This document shows, piece after piece, positions 1 through 8,991 of a DNA stretch of 33,941 nt. This DNA is from a virus. Location of the stretch: the IMG/VR virus record IMGVR_UViG_3300033153_005656, positions 1 through 33,941 of that record. One strand, written 5' to 3'. Under the pieces are notes generated by a model. The model saw only the letters and a list, made by a program, of their open reading frames with translations, searched no databases and was not told where the DNA came from. The position numbers and the translations under genes are program-made. Position 1 is the first letter of the stretch; each line of letters starts with the position of its first letter.

Positions 1-114
1 ACAAATCAGCTTCAAGTTGAGCCTGTTCATTTAGATCTTCTTTTGTTGAATCGCTTAAAGCATTCTGAGCCTTTTTTAAAGCGAGTTTTTCCTGAGCAAT
101 CTTAAGATTTGTAT
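1..114. repeat. Terminal direct repeat, copy 1 (circle closure)
   Basis: These 114 bases recur exactly at 33828-33941. The repeat lies inside one coding frame and that frame continues in register when the copies are superimposed, so it is best read as the overlap of a circular assembly and not as a biological terminal repeat. The unique genome is then 33827 bp. Confidence 0.95.
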
Positions 115-1231
115 CTAAGATTTTATTTTCACTTTCAATTGCTTCCTGTAAAAATTTAATTCTTTCTTCTGCTGAGAACTTTTCAGTGTCAGCAGCCTTT
201 GCCCTTGCTTCCGCAATCTCAGACTCAAGCTTTGCTCGTTCAACTAAGAACCCACGCTGTAATAAATCAAGAGCAGCCTGTCTGTCTGCTAGTTCTTTCG
301 CAATCCCAATCTCTCTTTTTGTTTCTTCGATTATTCCTTTTAATCCGTTCTTTAATTCTTCAGCAGATTTCCGCCTTTCATCTTGACGCTCTGTTAATAT
401 CTTATCTGCTTCAGCTATTTTTTTTCTCTGCTCTTCTATTGTTGCTGTATTATCTTTGAAAACTCCTTTTACTTTTTGCCAACCTAAACCGATATTTGCA
501 AAGAACTTTGTAAACCTAGCACCTAAAACCTTCAATGAATCAAAAACTAATTTTCCAAAGTCTCTAAAGACATCACCAAGATTCCCGATTACAGCACTAC
601 CAATGGCCATTATTTTATTAAGCTTATTTTGACCTTCTTCAGAACCCTTGAAGTAACTCATTAAGGCTTTTAAGGCAATAACTATCGCTGCAATAATAGC
701 ACCCAAAGGCGTGGCAATAAACGCAAGAGCAGCCTTTGTCATTCCTCCGATACCCATTGCAACCCCGCCCAAAGGACCTTTGATTGCACTCATGTTTTTG
801 CCTAGCTTTCCAAATGCTCCGGTTGCTTTTCCTGTGTCGTCTTTGGCTGCTTTTAGATTTTTGCTTAATGCTTTTAATTCCTTATTGTTCTTTTGAAATT
901 GAGCGTTCCCTGCTTTTGTTGTTCGGTTTAATTTTCCGTTTTCAATTTCAAGCTGTTTCATTCTAGCTTTTACCTGGTCAATGCTTCCTTTTTCAGCACC
1001 AAGTAATTTTATAGTAGCATTGCGCTCTTTGTTTGCTCTCCCTGCTTCATCCTTAGATTTAGCAACCTCTTCAGAATATTTCTTTTGTGAAATTTGACCG
1101 CTTTCAAGCTCAGCTTTTAATTGCTGTTGTGCAACTTTCTCTCCCTCAATTGTTGAGGTGAGTTTGTCAAGACTCTGAACTGCTCCGTCTGTATCGTATT
1201 TGATTTCGACAATTACCGTTTTATCTGCCAT
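1..1231 (-). CDS. Tail tape measure protein, N-terminal part (continues at 33827)
   Basis: This is the first 410 codons of an 827-residue tape measure protein that sets tail length and is threaded through the tail tube. The ATG at 1231 opens MADKTVIVEIKYDTDG and overlaps the end of the upstream gene by 11 bases. The protein is rich in Lys, Glu, Gln and Ala with long predicted coiled coils, then a Gly/Ala-rich hydrophobic stretch (about residues 150-190, with ATPLGAIIAAIVIAL) typical of tape measures. Codon phase is kept across the circle junction: base 1 equals base 33828, and translation runs on to 32575. By the usual 0.15 nm per residue, the tail would be roughly 120 nm (inference). Confident as tape measure from length, composition and the C-terminal half. 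Confidence 0.88.
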   Translation of the reverse strand, partial: MADKTVIVEIKYDTDGAVQSLDKLTSTIEGEKVAQQQLKAELESGQISQKKYSEEVAKSKDEAGRANKERNATIKLLGAEKGSIDQVKARMKQLEIENGKLNRTTKAGNAQFQKNNKELKALSKNLKAAKDDTGKATGAFGKLGKNMSAIKGPLGGVAMGIGGMTKAALAFIATPLGAIIAAIVIALKALMSYFKGSEEGQNKLNKIMAIGSAVIGNLGDVFRDFGKLVFDSLKVLGARFTKFFANIGLGWQKVKGVFKDNTATIEEQRKKIAEADKILTERQDERRKSAEELKNGLKGIIEETKREIGIAKELADRQAALDLLQRGFLVERAKLESEIAEARAKAADTEKFSAEERIKFLQEAIESENKILDTNLKIAQEKLALKKAQNALSDSTKEDLNEQAQLEADL

Positions 1232-2972
1232 ATGCTAAAAGCTTTACTTTGGTTAATTTCTTAGGAATAAAGTTTGATATTTCTAAAACGATAAAAGTAG
1301 TTTTAAAATAATCAATATAAACAAGCTGCTTTTCATGCCATTTCAATACATCTAATTTTGATAAATTAAAATTAGCATTGATTTGTCTGATTCTATAAAG
1401 CGAATTAAACCAATTTTCATAATAATTCGCTGCGATATTCTCCCAACTTATAGGAGAAAAAACAAGCCTTGAGCCTTCAATTGCAAATAATCTAATCATT
1501 ATTTCCTGATCTATAATTCTGGTTGTATCACTGTATACTTTTAAATGTGAAATATCGTTGTTATCAATAGTTACATCGTTACTGGCTCCGAACTTTAAAA
1601 TAATATAGTCGCTTTCTTCAGCAAAACTTTCATTATCTGATAAGAAACTTGACCAACCCAACTCAGGATTAACTGTTAAATCATTTTCGTATTTTAATAA
1701 ATTACGCTGACTGAGTTTTTGAAATTGCGCTGTGATGTTTTCAGAACCTATCACAAACTTATCAGACCAATCAACAGCATTTAATTTGCTTAACTTAGCA
1801 AGTGAACCCCATTGAAACGATTTTACATAACTATCAACGTTATTAAATTGATTTGCAGTAACACAAACTAAATGGAATAAATCTTTATATGTCAGGTCAG
1901 GAAGATTGTCATAAACCTTAATCCAATAACCTAACCACGGATTAGTTGAAAGATCCTCATTTTTATCTGATAGAATTGTATAAATTAATACATCATCAAA
2001 CGAAACTGAGCCTGTTCCTTCAAATCTAATGTCAATAGTGTATCCGTTATCGCTTTGAAATTCACTTGTCGAAAAATCAACTTCCTGGGTTCCGGCTACA
2101 ATTGAAAGTTTACTCTCAGTTATTTTTGTGCCGTCAACGTCATCAATTGCCCTGATAATAAAATCAACATCAGCGTCAGAAGTGATTGAACCCTTAACCC
2201 TGAATATTGTGTTCTTTGTTCCGATAGAAATTGAACCGCTTAAAACTGTCAAATCAGCATGAGCAAAATCGTTTGTGTTAAGTCCTGTAAGTGCTAAAGT
2301 TCCTGAAGGTGAAAAATCAGCATCGATTGTCTTTTGGTATGATGTGAAAAAAAAATCTTTATGATTAGAAGAAAATGCCAAATCTAATTCAGAAGCAGAA
2401 TAAGAATATCCAAAATATTCAATTGCTCGTTTTAGTAACCCTTGAACATAAAAAGACGGTCTGCTATATTTGCAACGGTCGTCTCCGGTTGTTTGATCTG
2501 TATTAATTTGCAACGCTTTTTCATGATAACATGCTTTTCCCCAAACCCAACAGTTGTCAGGGTCGGCAGTATCTTGAGCATCAATTGCTGCTTGAGTTAA
2601 AATAGTATCAAGATCAGACCAATCAAGCTCTTTTAATTTTATTTCAAGAGATTTAAAAAGCTCCTTACTTTCATCAATTATCTGAAAAGAAAGTTTATCT
2701 TTTGTTGAGTTATCTAAAAATCCTGAACCTCTAAAGATTTGAAAAACGTCACTTAATACAGCATCATACAATTTATCATAACTTCGATTATTACTTCCGA
2801 TTGCTTTCGGACTTTGAAATAATTCCCTGTTTTTTACTGTATCAGGTAGTTTAAATTTATTTGTATAGTCAACGAACCGAGCTGAAGGATTATCAATATC
2901 AATAGATTTTTTAGTAATAGCAGGAGAGCTATCACCGAGTTCAATTATTTCACCGTTGATTATTAATTCCAT
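1221..2972 (-). CDS. Baseplate/distal tail protein (minor tail protein)
   Basis: A 583-residue protein directly upstream of the tape measure and overlapping it by 11 bases. It begins MELIINGEIIEL and has the segment NPSARFVDYTNKFKLP, which I associate with tail proteins of Bacteroidetes phages and prophages. A middle beta-rich part (about residues 215-335) looks like a carbohydrate-binding-type jelly-roll insertion (SGSISIGTKNTIFRVKGSI, then SVSFDDVLIY). No signal peptide or membrane segment. Position just before the tape measure in the tail cluster supports a role at the tail tip. The exact component (distal tail or tail-associated adhesin) cannot be settled from sequence reading. Confidence 0.6.
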   Translation of the reverse strand: MELIINGEIIELGDSSPAITKKSIDIDNPSARFVDYTNKFKLPDTVKNRELFQSPKAIGSNNRSYDKLYDAVLSDVFQIFRGSGFLDNSTKDKLSFQIIDESKELFKSLEIKLKELDWSDLDTILTQAAIDAQDTADPDNCWVWGKACYHEKALQINTDQTTGDDRCKYSRPSFYVQGLLKRAIEYFGYSYSASELDLAFSSNHKDFFFTSYQKTIDADFSPSGTLALTGLNTNDFAHADLTVLSGSISIGTKNTIFRVKGSITSDADVDFIIRAIDDVDGTKITESKLSIVAGTQEVDFSTSEFQSDNGYTIDIRFEGTGSVSFDDVLIYTILSDKNEDLSTNPWLGYWIKVYDNLPDLTYKDLFHLVCVTANQFNNVDSYVKSFQWGSLAKLSKLNAVDWSDKFVIGSENITAQFQKLSQRNLLKYENDLTVNPELGWSSFLSDNESFAEESDYIILKFGASNDVTIDNNDISHLKVYSDTTRIIDQEIMIRLFAIEGSRLVFSPISWENIAANYYENWFNSLYRIRQINANFNLSKLDVLKWHEKQLVYIDYFKTTFIVLEISNFIPKKLTKVKLLAYGR

Positions 2973-3385
2973 ACTGCTAAATCACTCGCAATTAATGTAA
3001 ATTCTATTTCATAACGCCCCTCAATCAATCTATATTTATAATTGTTTGCTTCGGGGGCAAATCGTTCAATTGTATCATCTTTTTTTAAGCGTGTTACAAA
3101 CTTATTTCCAAAGAGTTGTAATACTATATTTAAATCTGATTGACTTAAGTCATCGGCAAATAAAGAAATATTCCTCGCTTCTTTTGAAATTAACGCCTCA
3201 ATGTTATCGCTGCTTTCACTGTTTATTACTTCGCTTCTTATCCTTCTCTGAATTTCGGCATCATAAAACATAAACAAATAATCTGAACCGTCTCGACCTA
3301 TCCAACGAATTAAATATTCAAAGTCCTCATATTCAGAACTTTGTAGGCTTTTCGGCCTTATTACTTCAAATTTTTTATTTGCCAT
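2963..3385 (-). CDS. Tail-cluster protein of unknown function
   Basis: A 140-residue protein beginning MANKKFEVIRPK. An open frame reaches up to 3430, but the ATG at 3385 lies 1 base beyond the stop of the upstream fibre gene (3387) and is the better start. It ends inside the start of the next gene (10-base overlap), so the two are probably translationally coupled. Mixed alpha/beta, no membrane segment. The run YKYRLIEGRYEIEFTLI near the C-terminus suggests a small virion domain. I do not recognise the family; place in the tail operon is the only functional clue. Confidence 0.7.
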   Translation of the reverse strand: MANKKFEVIRPKSLQSSEYEDFEYLIRWIGRDGSDYLFMFYDAEIQRRIRSEVINSESSDNIEALISKEARNISLFADDLSQSDLNIVLQLFGNKFVTRLKKDDTIERFAPEANNYKYRLIEGRYEIEFTLIASDLAVWN

Positions 3386-3386
3386 A

Positions 3387-4454
3387 TTATGATGATATTG
3401 ATACTGCTGTAAATCTCCAAACACCCGCATAACCCGCTGCCATATATATATCGCCTAATGTATCAATATAACCCCAACCGCCGTCATTTACTAACTCGTC
3501 ATCGTGAGCTGCAACAAACGGAACAACATAGCCTGGTGAAACATATCCGTCTATATGTTTTATAAATTTCAAACCTGTTGGAGCACTTGCTGACACTTGA
3601 GCGTGAACAGTTATGACTGCTCCGCTTCTTCTTCCGTTTATGCTAGTTACAGTAAAAGGTGCGTGAGGACTTGATGACAACGAAAGCGTTGTTGCTGTAT
3701 TAAATAATGCCACTAAAGCATCATATTTGCGTTTTAATTCACTTGCTATTACTGCCAAAGTTCCTGCCGTTCCTGCATCGTTTTGAGCTGCTGTTGCAAC
3801 TTCGATTACTCCTTTCTGAGTTGTTGAGGCTGTTGGAATTGTTCCGGGTGTTATAGGTCTTGTCGTATCACTCAAGGCGTTTCCTTCTGCTGCTGTAGCT
3901 AGTTCTGAAATTCCTTTCTGACTTGTACTTGCAATTGGTATCCTGCCAGGTGTGACTATTTTATTTACAACACTCAAAGCGTTTGACTCTGCTGCTGTAG
4001 CAGTTTCCAAAACTCCTTCGATTGTATCTGTTGCAGTCTTAACATTCTCAACCCATGCCTTTGCAAAATAGAAACTTGACTTTCTTACAATTTCATAAAG
4101 AACCAAACTTAAAGCGTTTGCATTTGCCTTAATTGGAGTTATATCAGTAACACCTACAAAAGTAACTGCTTGACCTGTAGTTTTTGCAATTAACAGATAT
4201 TTTATTTCACCATCTGAAATTCCGGATAGTGTTATATTTAATGAACCTCCTGTTCGAGTTAAATCAACTCTGTCCTTCCCGGAGAAATCAACTGTTATAT
4301 TACTCGCACCTGAAGACTGAACTACTGCAACGTCTTCTCTGAACACTACATTTTCAGCAAGTTCGTTGTTCAACATATCTGTCATTATTGCATTTGTAAC
4401 AGTCGGAACGTTCTTTGTAATAATGTTACTTTTTGCTGTTGTTCTGTTTGACAT
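3387..4454 (-). CDS. Tail fibre protein with phage-fibre repeats
   Basis: 355 residues. The middle (about 145-235) carries three degenerate copies of a roughly 38-residue repeat with the pattern TATAAESNALS...TPGxIPxASTxQKGxxELATAAE, familiar from trimeric side-tail fibres where each copy forms one turn of the shaft. The N-terminal 140 residues are beta-rich (ASNITVDFSGKDRVDLT) and probably attach to the tail; the C-terminal 110 residues end in Gly/Tyr/Trp-rich sequence (GGWGYIDTLGDIYMAAGY) typical of a globular tip. Likely a trimeric adhesin. It sits 1 base upstream of the next small gene in the same operon. Confidence 0.65.
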   Translation of the reverse strand: MSNRTTAKSNIITKNVPTVTNAIMTDMLNNELAENVVFREDVAVVQSSGASNITVDFSGKDRVDLTRTGGSLNITLSGISDGEIKYLLIAKTTGQAVTFVGVTDITPIKANANALSLVLYEIVRKSSFYFAKAWVENVKTATDTIEGVLETATAAESNALSVVNKIVTPGRIPIASTSQKGISELATAAEGNALSDTTRPITPGTIPTASTTQKGVIEVATAAQNDAGTAGTLAVIASELKRKYDALVALFNTATTLSLSSSPHAPFTVTSINGRRSGAVITVHAQVSASAPTGLKFIKHIDGYVSPGYVVPFVAAHDDELVNDGGWGYIDTLGDIYMAAGYAGVWRFTAVSISS

Positions 4455-4466
4455 TATTTTATTTTT

Positions 4467-5393
4467 TTATTGTGTTAAAAAATCAGGATAAGCAAAATCA
4501 GTATCGGCAAAGTCTAAAAATGCCGCCACTGTTGTAAAAAATTCTATAAATGAAGCCGCCTCAGATATTGAAACATCTTTTGACCAAGCCCACATTATAA
4601 AACCATTTACGTCTGAGTCTAATTCTGATAGGTCATCACCTGCAACCTGAATATTATTTATATCTAATACCTTATAACTCATTGTAATTTTTGAGCTTGC
4701 AGGATCAGCGTCCTTTGCCATTACTATGGCAGCAGGATAACCTAAATATATTTTAGGGATATCAAATTGATTTAATATTTCTTCTATCTCAGGATCATCA
4801 GTCGCATAAAGTAAAACGACTAATTTATTATTTATTAAAGTAAAACCGTTTGAACTTCCTGAGTAAACCTCTCTATATTGCACTTCAAATTCTTGTCTGC
4901 TTTCTGAAATATGACCATCAGCAATTAAAACTCTTTGTCGATTCAAATCGTTTACAATTGAAACATCAATATTTATATTTCCTGCTGAGTCACCGTCACT
5001 ATTTAAAGAGAAAGGTAATAAGTTTGAGGTTGCGAAATTCTGATCTACACATTGCAACTCAACATAATAATTTTTCTTATAATTGATATAGCCGCCTGTT
5101 CCAGACTGAACAAAAGCAATGTCTGTTGTGATATCCGTTGCTGTCAATGATAAGATTATTCCAACAGCATCATAAGTAATATCAGCACCCTCGGAATAAA
5201 TATAAATCGCATCACCTACAGATAAATAAGAAGTTAAGTCTGTTGTTAAATCAACACGCAAACCACCAGAACCACTTTCAACTCCTGTGATTGCTAAATC
5301 TTCACGCTTAAAAACAAATTCAACAGGCTTAAATCCTGCGAATAATTTTACATCTTCGCTCCCTACGGGATTTGTCACAAGAGTTAAAGCCAT
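4467..5393 (-). CDS. Virion (tail) structural protein, unassigned
   Basis: A 308-residue acidic protein with no signal peptide or membrane segment. It begins MALTLVTNPVGSEDVKLFAG and is rich in beta-forming residues with repeated VDLTTDLT / TATDITTDI segments; the C-terminus is aromatic and acidic (FLDFADTDFAYPDFLTQ). Its start overlaps the upstream gp10-like gene by 10 bases. Place between a tail completion protein and the fibre suggests a baseplate or tail-tip component, but I do not recognise the family. Confidence 0.55.
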   Translation of the reverse strand: MALTLVTNPVGSEDVKLFAGFKPVEFVFKREDLAITGVESGSGGLRVDLTTDLTSYLSVGDAIYIYSEGADITYDAVGIILSLTATDITTDIAFVQSGTGGYINYKKNYYVELQCVDQNFATSNLLPFSLNSDGDSAGNINIDVSIVNDLNRQRVLIADGHISESRQEFEVQYREVYSGSSNGFTLINNKLVVLLYATDDPEIEEILNQFDIPKIYLGYPAAIVMAKDADPASSKITMSYKVLDINNIQVAGDDLSELDSDVNGFIMWAWSKDVSISEAASFIEFFTTVAAFLDFADTDFAYPDFLTQ

Positions 5394-5812
5394 TTTAAAG
5401 CCTCCACAGCTACCGTATCAGGTAACTCTTTTAATAATTCGTTTAACATTTCATCAACAAGAGTGTCAAGTTGAATCCCTTTTGATTTATCTTTAAATAT
5501 TTCGCTACCTTCATTTTTCATTTTGCGACCGATTAAAAAAGCGATACCTGAATCTTCTCCATAAGCATCTAAACCTAATTTATTAACCATCCATTCTTTA
5601 ATCTTGTCTACCGGTGGAAAAGTTCCTGGTGAACGCCCTTGATCCAAAAAGTAAATTTCTGAATTAGCAAGTAATTTATTTTCTTGAATTTCTAACGACT
5701 CAGAAGTTCCGCTCGTATCATTTAAGTTTTTTGCAAACATGACCTCTCGAATCTTAGTTTTAAGACCTTCAAGATATTTATTTGTCAGTTCGTTATAAGG
5801 CATAAGAAGCAT
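5384..5812 (-). CDS. HK97 gp10-like tail completion/neck protein
   Basis: A 142-residue mostly helical protein. The middle has the signature GRSPGTFPPVDKIKEWM followed about 20 residues later by IAFLIGRKMKNEG, which matches the (G)RxPGxxPPxxxIxxW...AxLIxRKIxxxG pattern of HK97 gp10-like proteins that join head and tail or finish the tail. Two ATGs are possible (5812 and 5803); the first overlaps the upstream gene by 20 bases and the second by 11. Coupled to the next gene by a 10-base overlap. Assignment rests on the motif; whether it acts as neck or tail-end protein is open. Confidence 0.6.
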   Translation of the reverse strand: MLLMPYNELTNKYLEGLKTKIREVMFAKNLNDTSGTSESLEIQENKLLANSEIYFLDQGRSPGTFPPVDKIKEWMVNKLGLDAYGEDSGIAFLIGRKMKNEGSEIFKDKSKGIQLDTLVDEMLNELLKELPDTVAVEALKWL

Positions 5813-6314
5813 TATAAATTGTTGTATCAGCTCTCAATAATGTTGTATCAGCTCTGTAAATTGGAACAGTTGAAATGTCAGGCGTATATTCTAAATACCA
5901 TTTGACAGTCGGAACGAAAGTTTTCAACTTCACCATAAAGCTCATTTCTTCATGAGGCTTTATTTCAGAATCATCACCAAATAAAGGCGTGTTGTAATAT
6001 TTAAAAGTACCATCATAAAACTCAACTAAGAAATTCCAACCGTAGATACTTGATTTAATCTGATTAACTAAGTCATAATTTTCAAGCGTCAATCCTAATA
6101 AAAGAAACTCAAGTGAATAATCACAAACAACTTTACCACTTTTAGAAAGCTCAAGCTTTACATCAAACTCAGGACGCTGATTATTTTCAACTAACAATAT
6201 AACTCCACCGCCTGAAAGAGCTGTGATCGCACGAAGATTTAAAGGATCATAGTAATTAGCTGTGACATCCTTATTTTCGTATAGAGTTATATTTTTAACC
6301 CCTGCCTGATACAT
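5793..6314 (-). CDS. Tail-cluster structural protein, unassigned
   Basis: A 173-residue protein of mixed beta/alpha character with no signal or membrane segment. The ATG at 6314 overlaps the stop of the upstream fibre gene (TAATG arrangement). Segments such as FLVEFYDGTFKYYNTPLF and MVKLKTFVPTVKWYLEY read like a virion beta-sandwich. The C-terminus contains a short duplication (YRADTTLLRADTTIYNA). I do not recognise the family; position suggests a tail or baseplate part. Confidence 0.55.
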   Translation of the reverse strand: MYQAGVKNITLYENKDVTANYYDPLNLRAITALSGGGVILLVENNQRPEFDVKLELSKSGKVVCDYSLEFLLLGLTLENYDLVNQIKSSIYGWNFLVEFYDGTFKYYNTPLFGDDSEIKPHEEMSFMVKLKTFVPTVKWYLEYTPDISTVPIYRADTTLLRADTTIYNASYAL

Positions 6315-7519
6315 TATTTTTTTAATGGTATTTCTTGTAAATATATAGCAAATGCAACAGGCTCATCAAATATGCCCCCATCAATACTTTCTAAATCAAT
6401 ATCTGTATTTGTAACCTGTGCTTCTATGTAAATAGTATCATTAGTATTTACAAAAACAGGAGCTGTGAAACTGACTAAATCTGTACTTCCATTTGGCTTG
6501 AAATTTTGCGTCGTCGCTGTATTAAATTCTGATTGTTCTACACTATTTACTTTTAATCTAACAAAAACACTAGCATCGACTGCCGGACTTCCGTTAAATT
6601 TTAGTTTTGCATGACCACTAAATGATAAAAAACCATCAAACAGCACCACTATTCCAGTACTATCATCATTAAATTTAAATCCTTCAGTCGTTTTTGCTGC
6701 GATTACAGTATCTAATTTAACTTTAGCCCATACATCGGCAGTCGCAGTGTTTAATGAGGAATATCTACCAAATAAAGCCCCCCTTGCAGAACCCTTAATA
6801 GCTCCTGTCACTCGTAAATCACCATTAATAACTACTGAATCGTTTGCGAAATCACCATAAATAAGAGGTGTTGCGCTGCTTGAGTTTTCAATATATAATT
6901 TGTTTGAACTTGTTTCTTCTTGTCCTGCCTGTTTTCCAATAAAAATATTGTTTGAGCCTGTTGTAGTATATCCTGACGCATATCCTACAAATGTATTTCC
7001 ATCACCCGTGATGTTTGTATATCCTGAATTATATCCTATGAATGTATTGAAATCCGCATTTGTTGTATGTCCAGTATTACTTCCTAAATATGTGTTTCTT
7101 ATGCCTACTAAATTATTTTTCCCAGATTCAAAACCAACAAGAGTATTGTCATTCCCAGTTGTGATTGAATTTCCTGCGGTTTTCCCTATAAATACATTGT
7201 TAATTCCACTATCCGTCTCCAATGATAGTGTATTACCATCCCATGTAAAACCAGAACTATAAACAAAATCACTTCCTGCAACATTCATTCTCGGAATCTG
7301 TCCGTCTGTTCCAAAATTAACCGTTTCTCCTGGTCCGCCGTGAAACTTAATTAAATCAACAAGGTTTGTATCTTGAATAAATACAGGATCATTAATATAA
7401 ACATTATTTGTCCTTGCATTGATACTATCAAGACTTACTTTTCTTTTCGTTATGTCGAGCTGTCCGAAACTGAACAGCGAGCATAAAGCTAATATTAAAA
7501 CTAAAATTCCTTTTTTCAT
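6314..7519 (-). CDS. Receptor-binding fibre with beta-roll repeats and a signal peptide
   Basis: 401 residues from the ATG at 7519; an upstream TTG at 7540 keeps the frame but would bury the signal peptide. Residues 1-20 are a textbook lipid-spanning export signal (MKKGILVLILALCSLF, cleavage near FGQ), as in Bacteroidetes secreted proteins. About residues 100-210 hold six copies of a roughly 20-residue unit with core N-[TI]-[FY]-[IVL]-G-x-x-[SA]-G (NTFIGYNSGY, NTFVGYASGY, NNIFIGKQAG), the left-handed beta-roll repeat of YadA-type trimeric heads and many phage fibres. The C-terminal 150 residues are a beta-rich C1q/jelly-roll-like domain. A trimeric adhesin; the signal peptide is unexpected for a virion part. 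Confidence 0.65.
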   Translation of the reverse strand: MKKGILVLILALCSLFSFGQLDITKRKVSLDSINARTNNVYINDPVFIQDTNLVDLIKFHGGPGETVNFGTDGQIPRMNVAGSDFVYSSGFTWDGNTLSLETDSGINNVFIGKTAGNSITTGNDNTLVGFESGKNNLVGIRNTYLGSNTGHTTNADFNTFIGYNSGYTNITGDGNTFVGYASGYTTTGSNNIFIGKQAGQEETSSNKLYIENSSSATPLIYGDFANDSVVINGDLRVTGAIKGSARGALFGRYSSLNTATADVWAKVKLDTVIAAKTTEGFKFNDDSTGIVVLFDGFLSFSGHAKLKFNGSPAVDASVFVRLKVNSVEQSEFNTATTQNFKPNGSTDLVSFTAPVFVNTNDTIYIEAQVTNTDIDLESIDGGIFDEPVAFAIYLQEIPLKK

Positions 7520-7529
7520 ATTTTCATAT

Positions 7530-7886
7530 TTATTGTTCAACCAATGCTATATATCCAAAGTTCCCAGAACTTAAACTTGTAATAGTAAATCCATCCTGAT
7601 TTTGAGCAGTCACTTCAATTCCTATTCCGTCATAGTCAATTATTTGTAAAGCAAAAACGCTCACAAACTGAGAGGTGAAAGCAATATCTTGACCAGACCC
7701 GCCGTTACAAGACTCAGAAAGTTTCGACCTAACCAAACTCGCAGCCGTCAGAGCTGAACCCTGAAGAGCGGCAATGTCATCATAAAGCTCAGTGAAATTG
7801 TCGTTTGCTTTATCAAAGGCTGTTCTTAACGGATCACCTGAACCGTCATTCGCTGCTGAACCTATTCCAATAACTTGCTTTGCCAT
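7530..7886 (-). CDS. Tail fibre/baseplate attachment protein
   Basis: 118 residues. The N-terminal segment AANDGSGDPLRTAFDKANDN followed by FTELYDD is a widespread motif at the start of phage fibre and baseplate-wedge proteins (NDGTGDxLRxAFxKxNxNFxELY), where it probably forms the trimeric attachment region. The remaining 70 residues are beta-rich. The ATG overlaps the stop of the previous gene by one base. Directly upstream of the beta-roll fibre, it may be its adaptor on the tail tip (inference). Confidence 0.6.
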   Translation of the reverse strand: MAKQVIGIGSAANDGSGDPLRTAFDKANDNFTELYDDIAALQGSALTAASLVRSKLSESCNGGSGQDIAFTSQFVSVFALQIIDYDGIGIEVTAQNQDGFTITSLSSGNFGYIALVEQ

Positions 7887-8254
7887 TATGCAGTCTTAAC
7901 AAATATGTCAACAACTAATACATAATTCAAAACGCCGTCTGTATATAATACACCTGCTAAATTATTATTAGTGCTAATTGATTTTAAATTTGCAAAACTT
8001 GTTACAGTCAAAACGCCGATATTAAAATCAGCAGTTAACAAAGCTTCGATATCCGTATTCAATTGAGCAACCAATTGCTCCATAGTTGTTACTGCAACAG
8101 CATCCTCAACAGTAGACTTTAAAACTGTCATTGTTCTGCTTGTGTATTCTTGCTCGTAATCAGAAAATTCTGTTACTACTGGCTTAGTATATCCTGTTGG
8201 CAATTCTGCCTGAGGAACGCTAATCACTGATCCATTGTGTGTTAATCCTGCCAT
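7886..8254 (-). CDS. Tail-cluster protein of unknown function
   Basis: A 122-residue acidic protein beginning MAGLTHNGSVISVPQAELP. The core has alternating hydrophobic beta strands (FNIGVLTVTSFANLKS, VLYTDGVLNYVLVVDIF). No signal or membrane segment. It lies 3 bases after the previous gene and its stop overlaps the next ATG, so it belongs to the tail operon. Family not recognised; could be a small tail-tube or tip protein. Confidence 0.55.
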   Translation of the reverse strand: MAGLTHNGSVISVPQAELPTGYTKPVVTEFSDYEQEYTSRTMTVLKSTVEDAVAVTTMEQLVAQLNTDIEALLTADFNIGVLTVTSFANLKSISTNNNLAGVLYTDGVLNYVLVVDIFVKTA

Positions 8255-8257
8255 AAT

Positions 8258-8707
8258 CTAAGGTTTTAAAAAGTTTACTATTTCGTTATAATTTACATTC
8301 ATATCTAAAGTAACCCCTGTTAAGTTCGAATTAAAAATATGAAACTCAGGAATACACTTATATCTTTGTCTTGCCGTTGGCCTTACTTCTATCTCTTGAT
8401 AAATATTTACTGCGATTCTATCTGCGTGTGTTTCCATCGCTGCTCTAATATCTTCGCTTTCTAAATCTGAATTGTCAACACTGTCAAGATTTAAAACCAT
8501 AATAACTATACGTGTGTTTTTTAACACATTGTTATTTACTTGAATCTCGTTATCTTTTGATATTTCGTTATTTAAAACGATTAAAGGAAGGTTTGCCGTT
8601 TCAGTTAAAAACGATTCATAATTAGCCTTAAACTTAGATGAAAGGGTGAAGGTAGCGTCTGGATATAGTCCGGTGATTATTGTTTCAATATCAGTAATCA
8701 AACTCAT
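8258..8707 (-). CDS. Tail terminator/completion-like protein
   Basis: 149 residues with the layout of a small alpha/beta tail-completion protein: a helix (MSLITDIETIITGLYPDATF), strands with IVIMVLNL, a long helix ESEDIRAAMETHADRIAVNI, then FHIFNSNLTGVTLDMNVNY. This pattern resembles tail terminator or minor tail proteins that cap the tube. The ATG at 8707 overlaps the TGA of the frameshifted chaperone product (8704-8706) by ATGA, which argues that the frameshifted reading is the real upstream neighbour. Identity moderate. Confidence 0.5.
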   Translation of the reverse strand: MSLITDIETIITGLYPDATFTLSSKFKANYESFLTETANLPLIVLNNEISKDNEIQVNNNVLKNTRIVIMVLNLDSVDNSDLESEDIRAAMETHADRIAVNIYQEIEVRPTARQRYKCIPEFHIFNSNLTGVTLDMNVNYNEIVNFLKP

Positions 8708-8991
8708 TTCTTGCGCCTTTTAGATAATAACTCGTGATATCTTTTTTCAAAATTAGTTTTTTCTAAGTTGGCAAGCAAATGTTTTGTGTAAAAAGTGTCA
8801 TCACCTTCCAAAGCTGCTTCAGGAGTTAAGGCCTGAAACATAGAGCAAATAGTCTCTAGCTCGTATTCATTACTAAATCTATTTAGCTTTTCAACTCCTG
8901 CCGATTTCTTAAGCTCCTGATCTTTGTCAAAACCTGTCGCAAGCTTAAACGCTTTCGCTCTTTGTTTTTGCCATAATTGTAAATCTTGAAG
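8704..8991 (-). CDS. -1 frameshift extension of the tail assembly chaperone-like gene
   Basis: After the T9 run the -1 frame reads 95 codons beginning LQDLQLWQKQRAKAFKLATG and ending LLSKRRKK, with TGA overlapping the next ATG. It is coherent helical, charged protein, and it has no start of its own: a TGA closes the frame at 9016-9018 and the first in-frame ATG is far inside. Joined to residues 1-143 of the 178-residue protein it gives a 238-residue product, the G/GT arrangement of tail assembly chaperones. A one-base homopolymer error that splits a single gene would look the same. Confidence 0.6.
   Translation of the reverse strand, partial: LQDLQLWQKQRAKAFKLATGFDKDQELKKSAGVEKLNRFSNEYELETICSMFQALTPEAALEGDDTFYTKHLLANLEKTNFEKRYHELLSKRRKK

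Noticed and set aside
1-114. True direct terminal repeats of a linear phage
   Set aside because: The repeat lies in the middle of the tape-measure gene and frame is kept across it; an assembly overlap of a circular or permuted genome explains it more simply.
6900-7262. 120-codon plus-strand frame
   Set aside because: Antisense shadow of the beta-roll repeats in the fibre gene; repetitive codons give open frames by chance.
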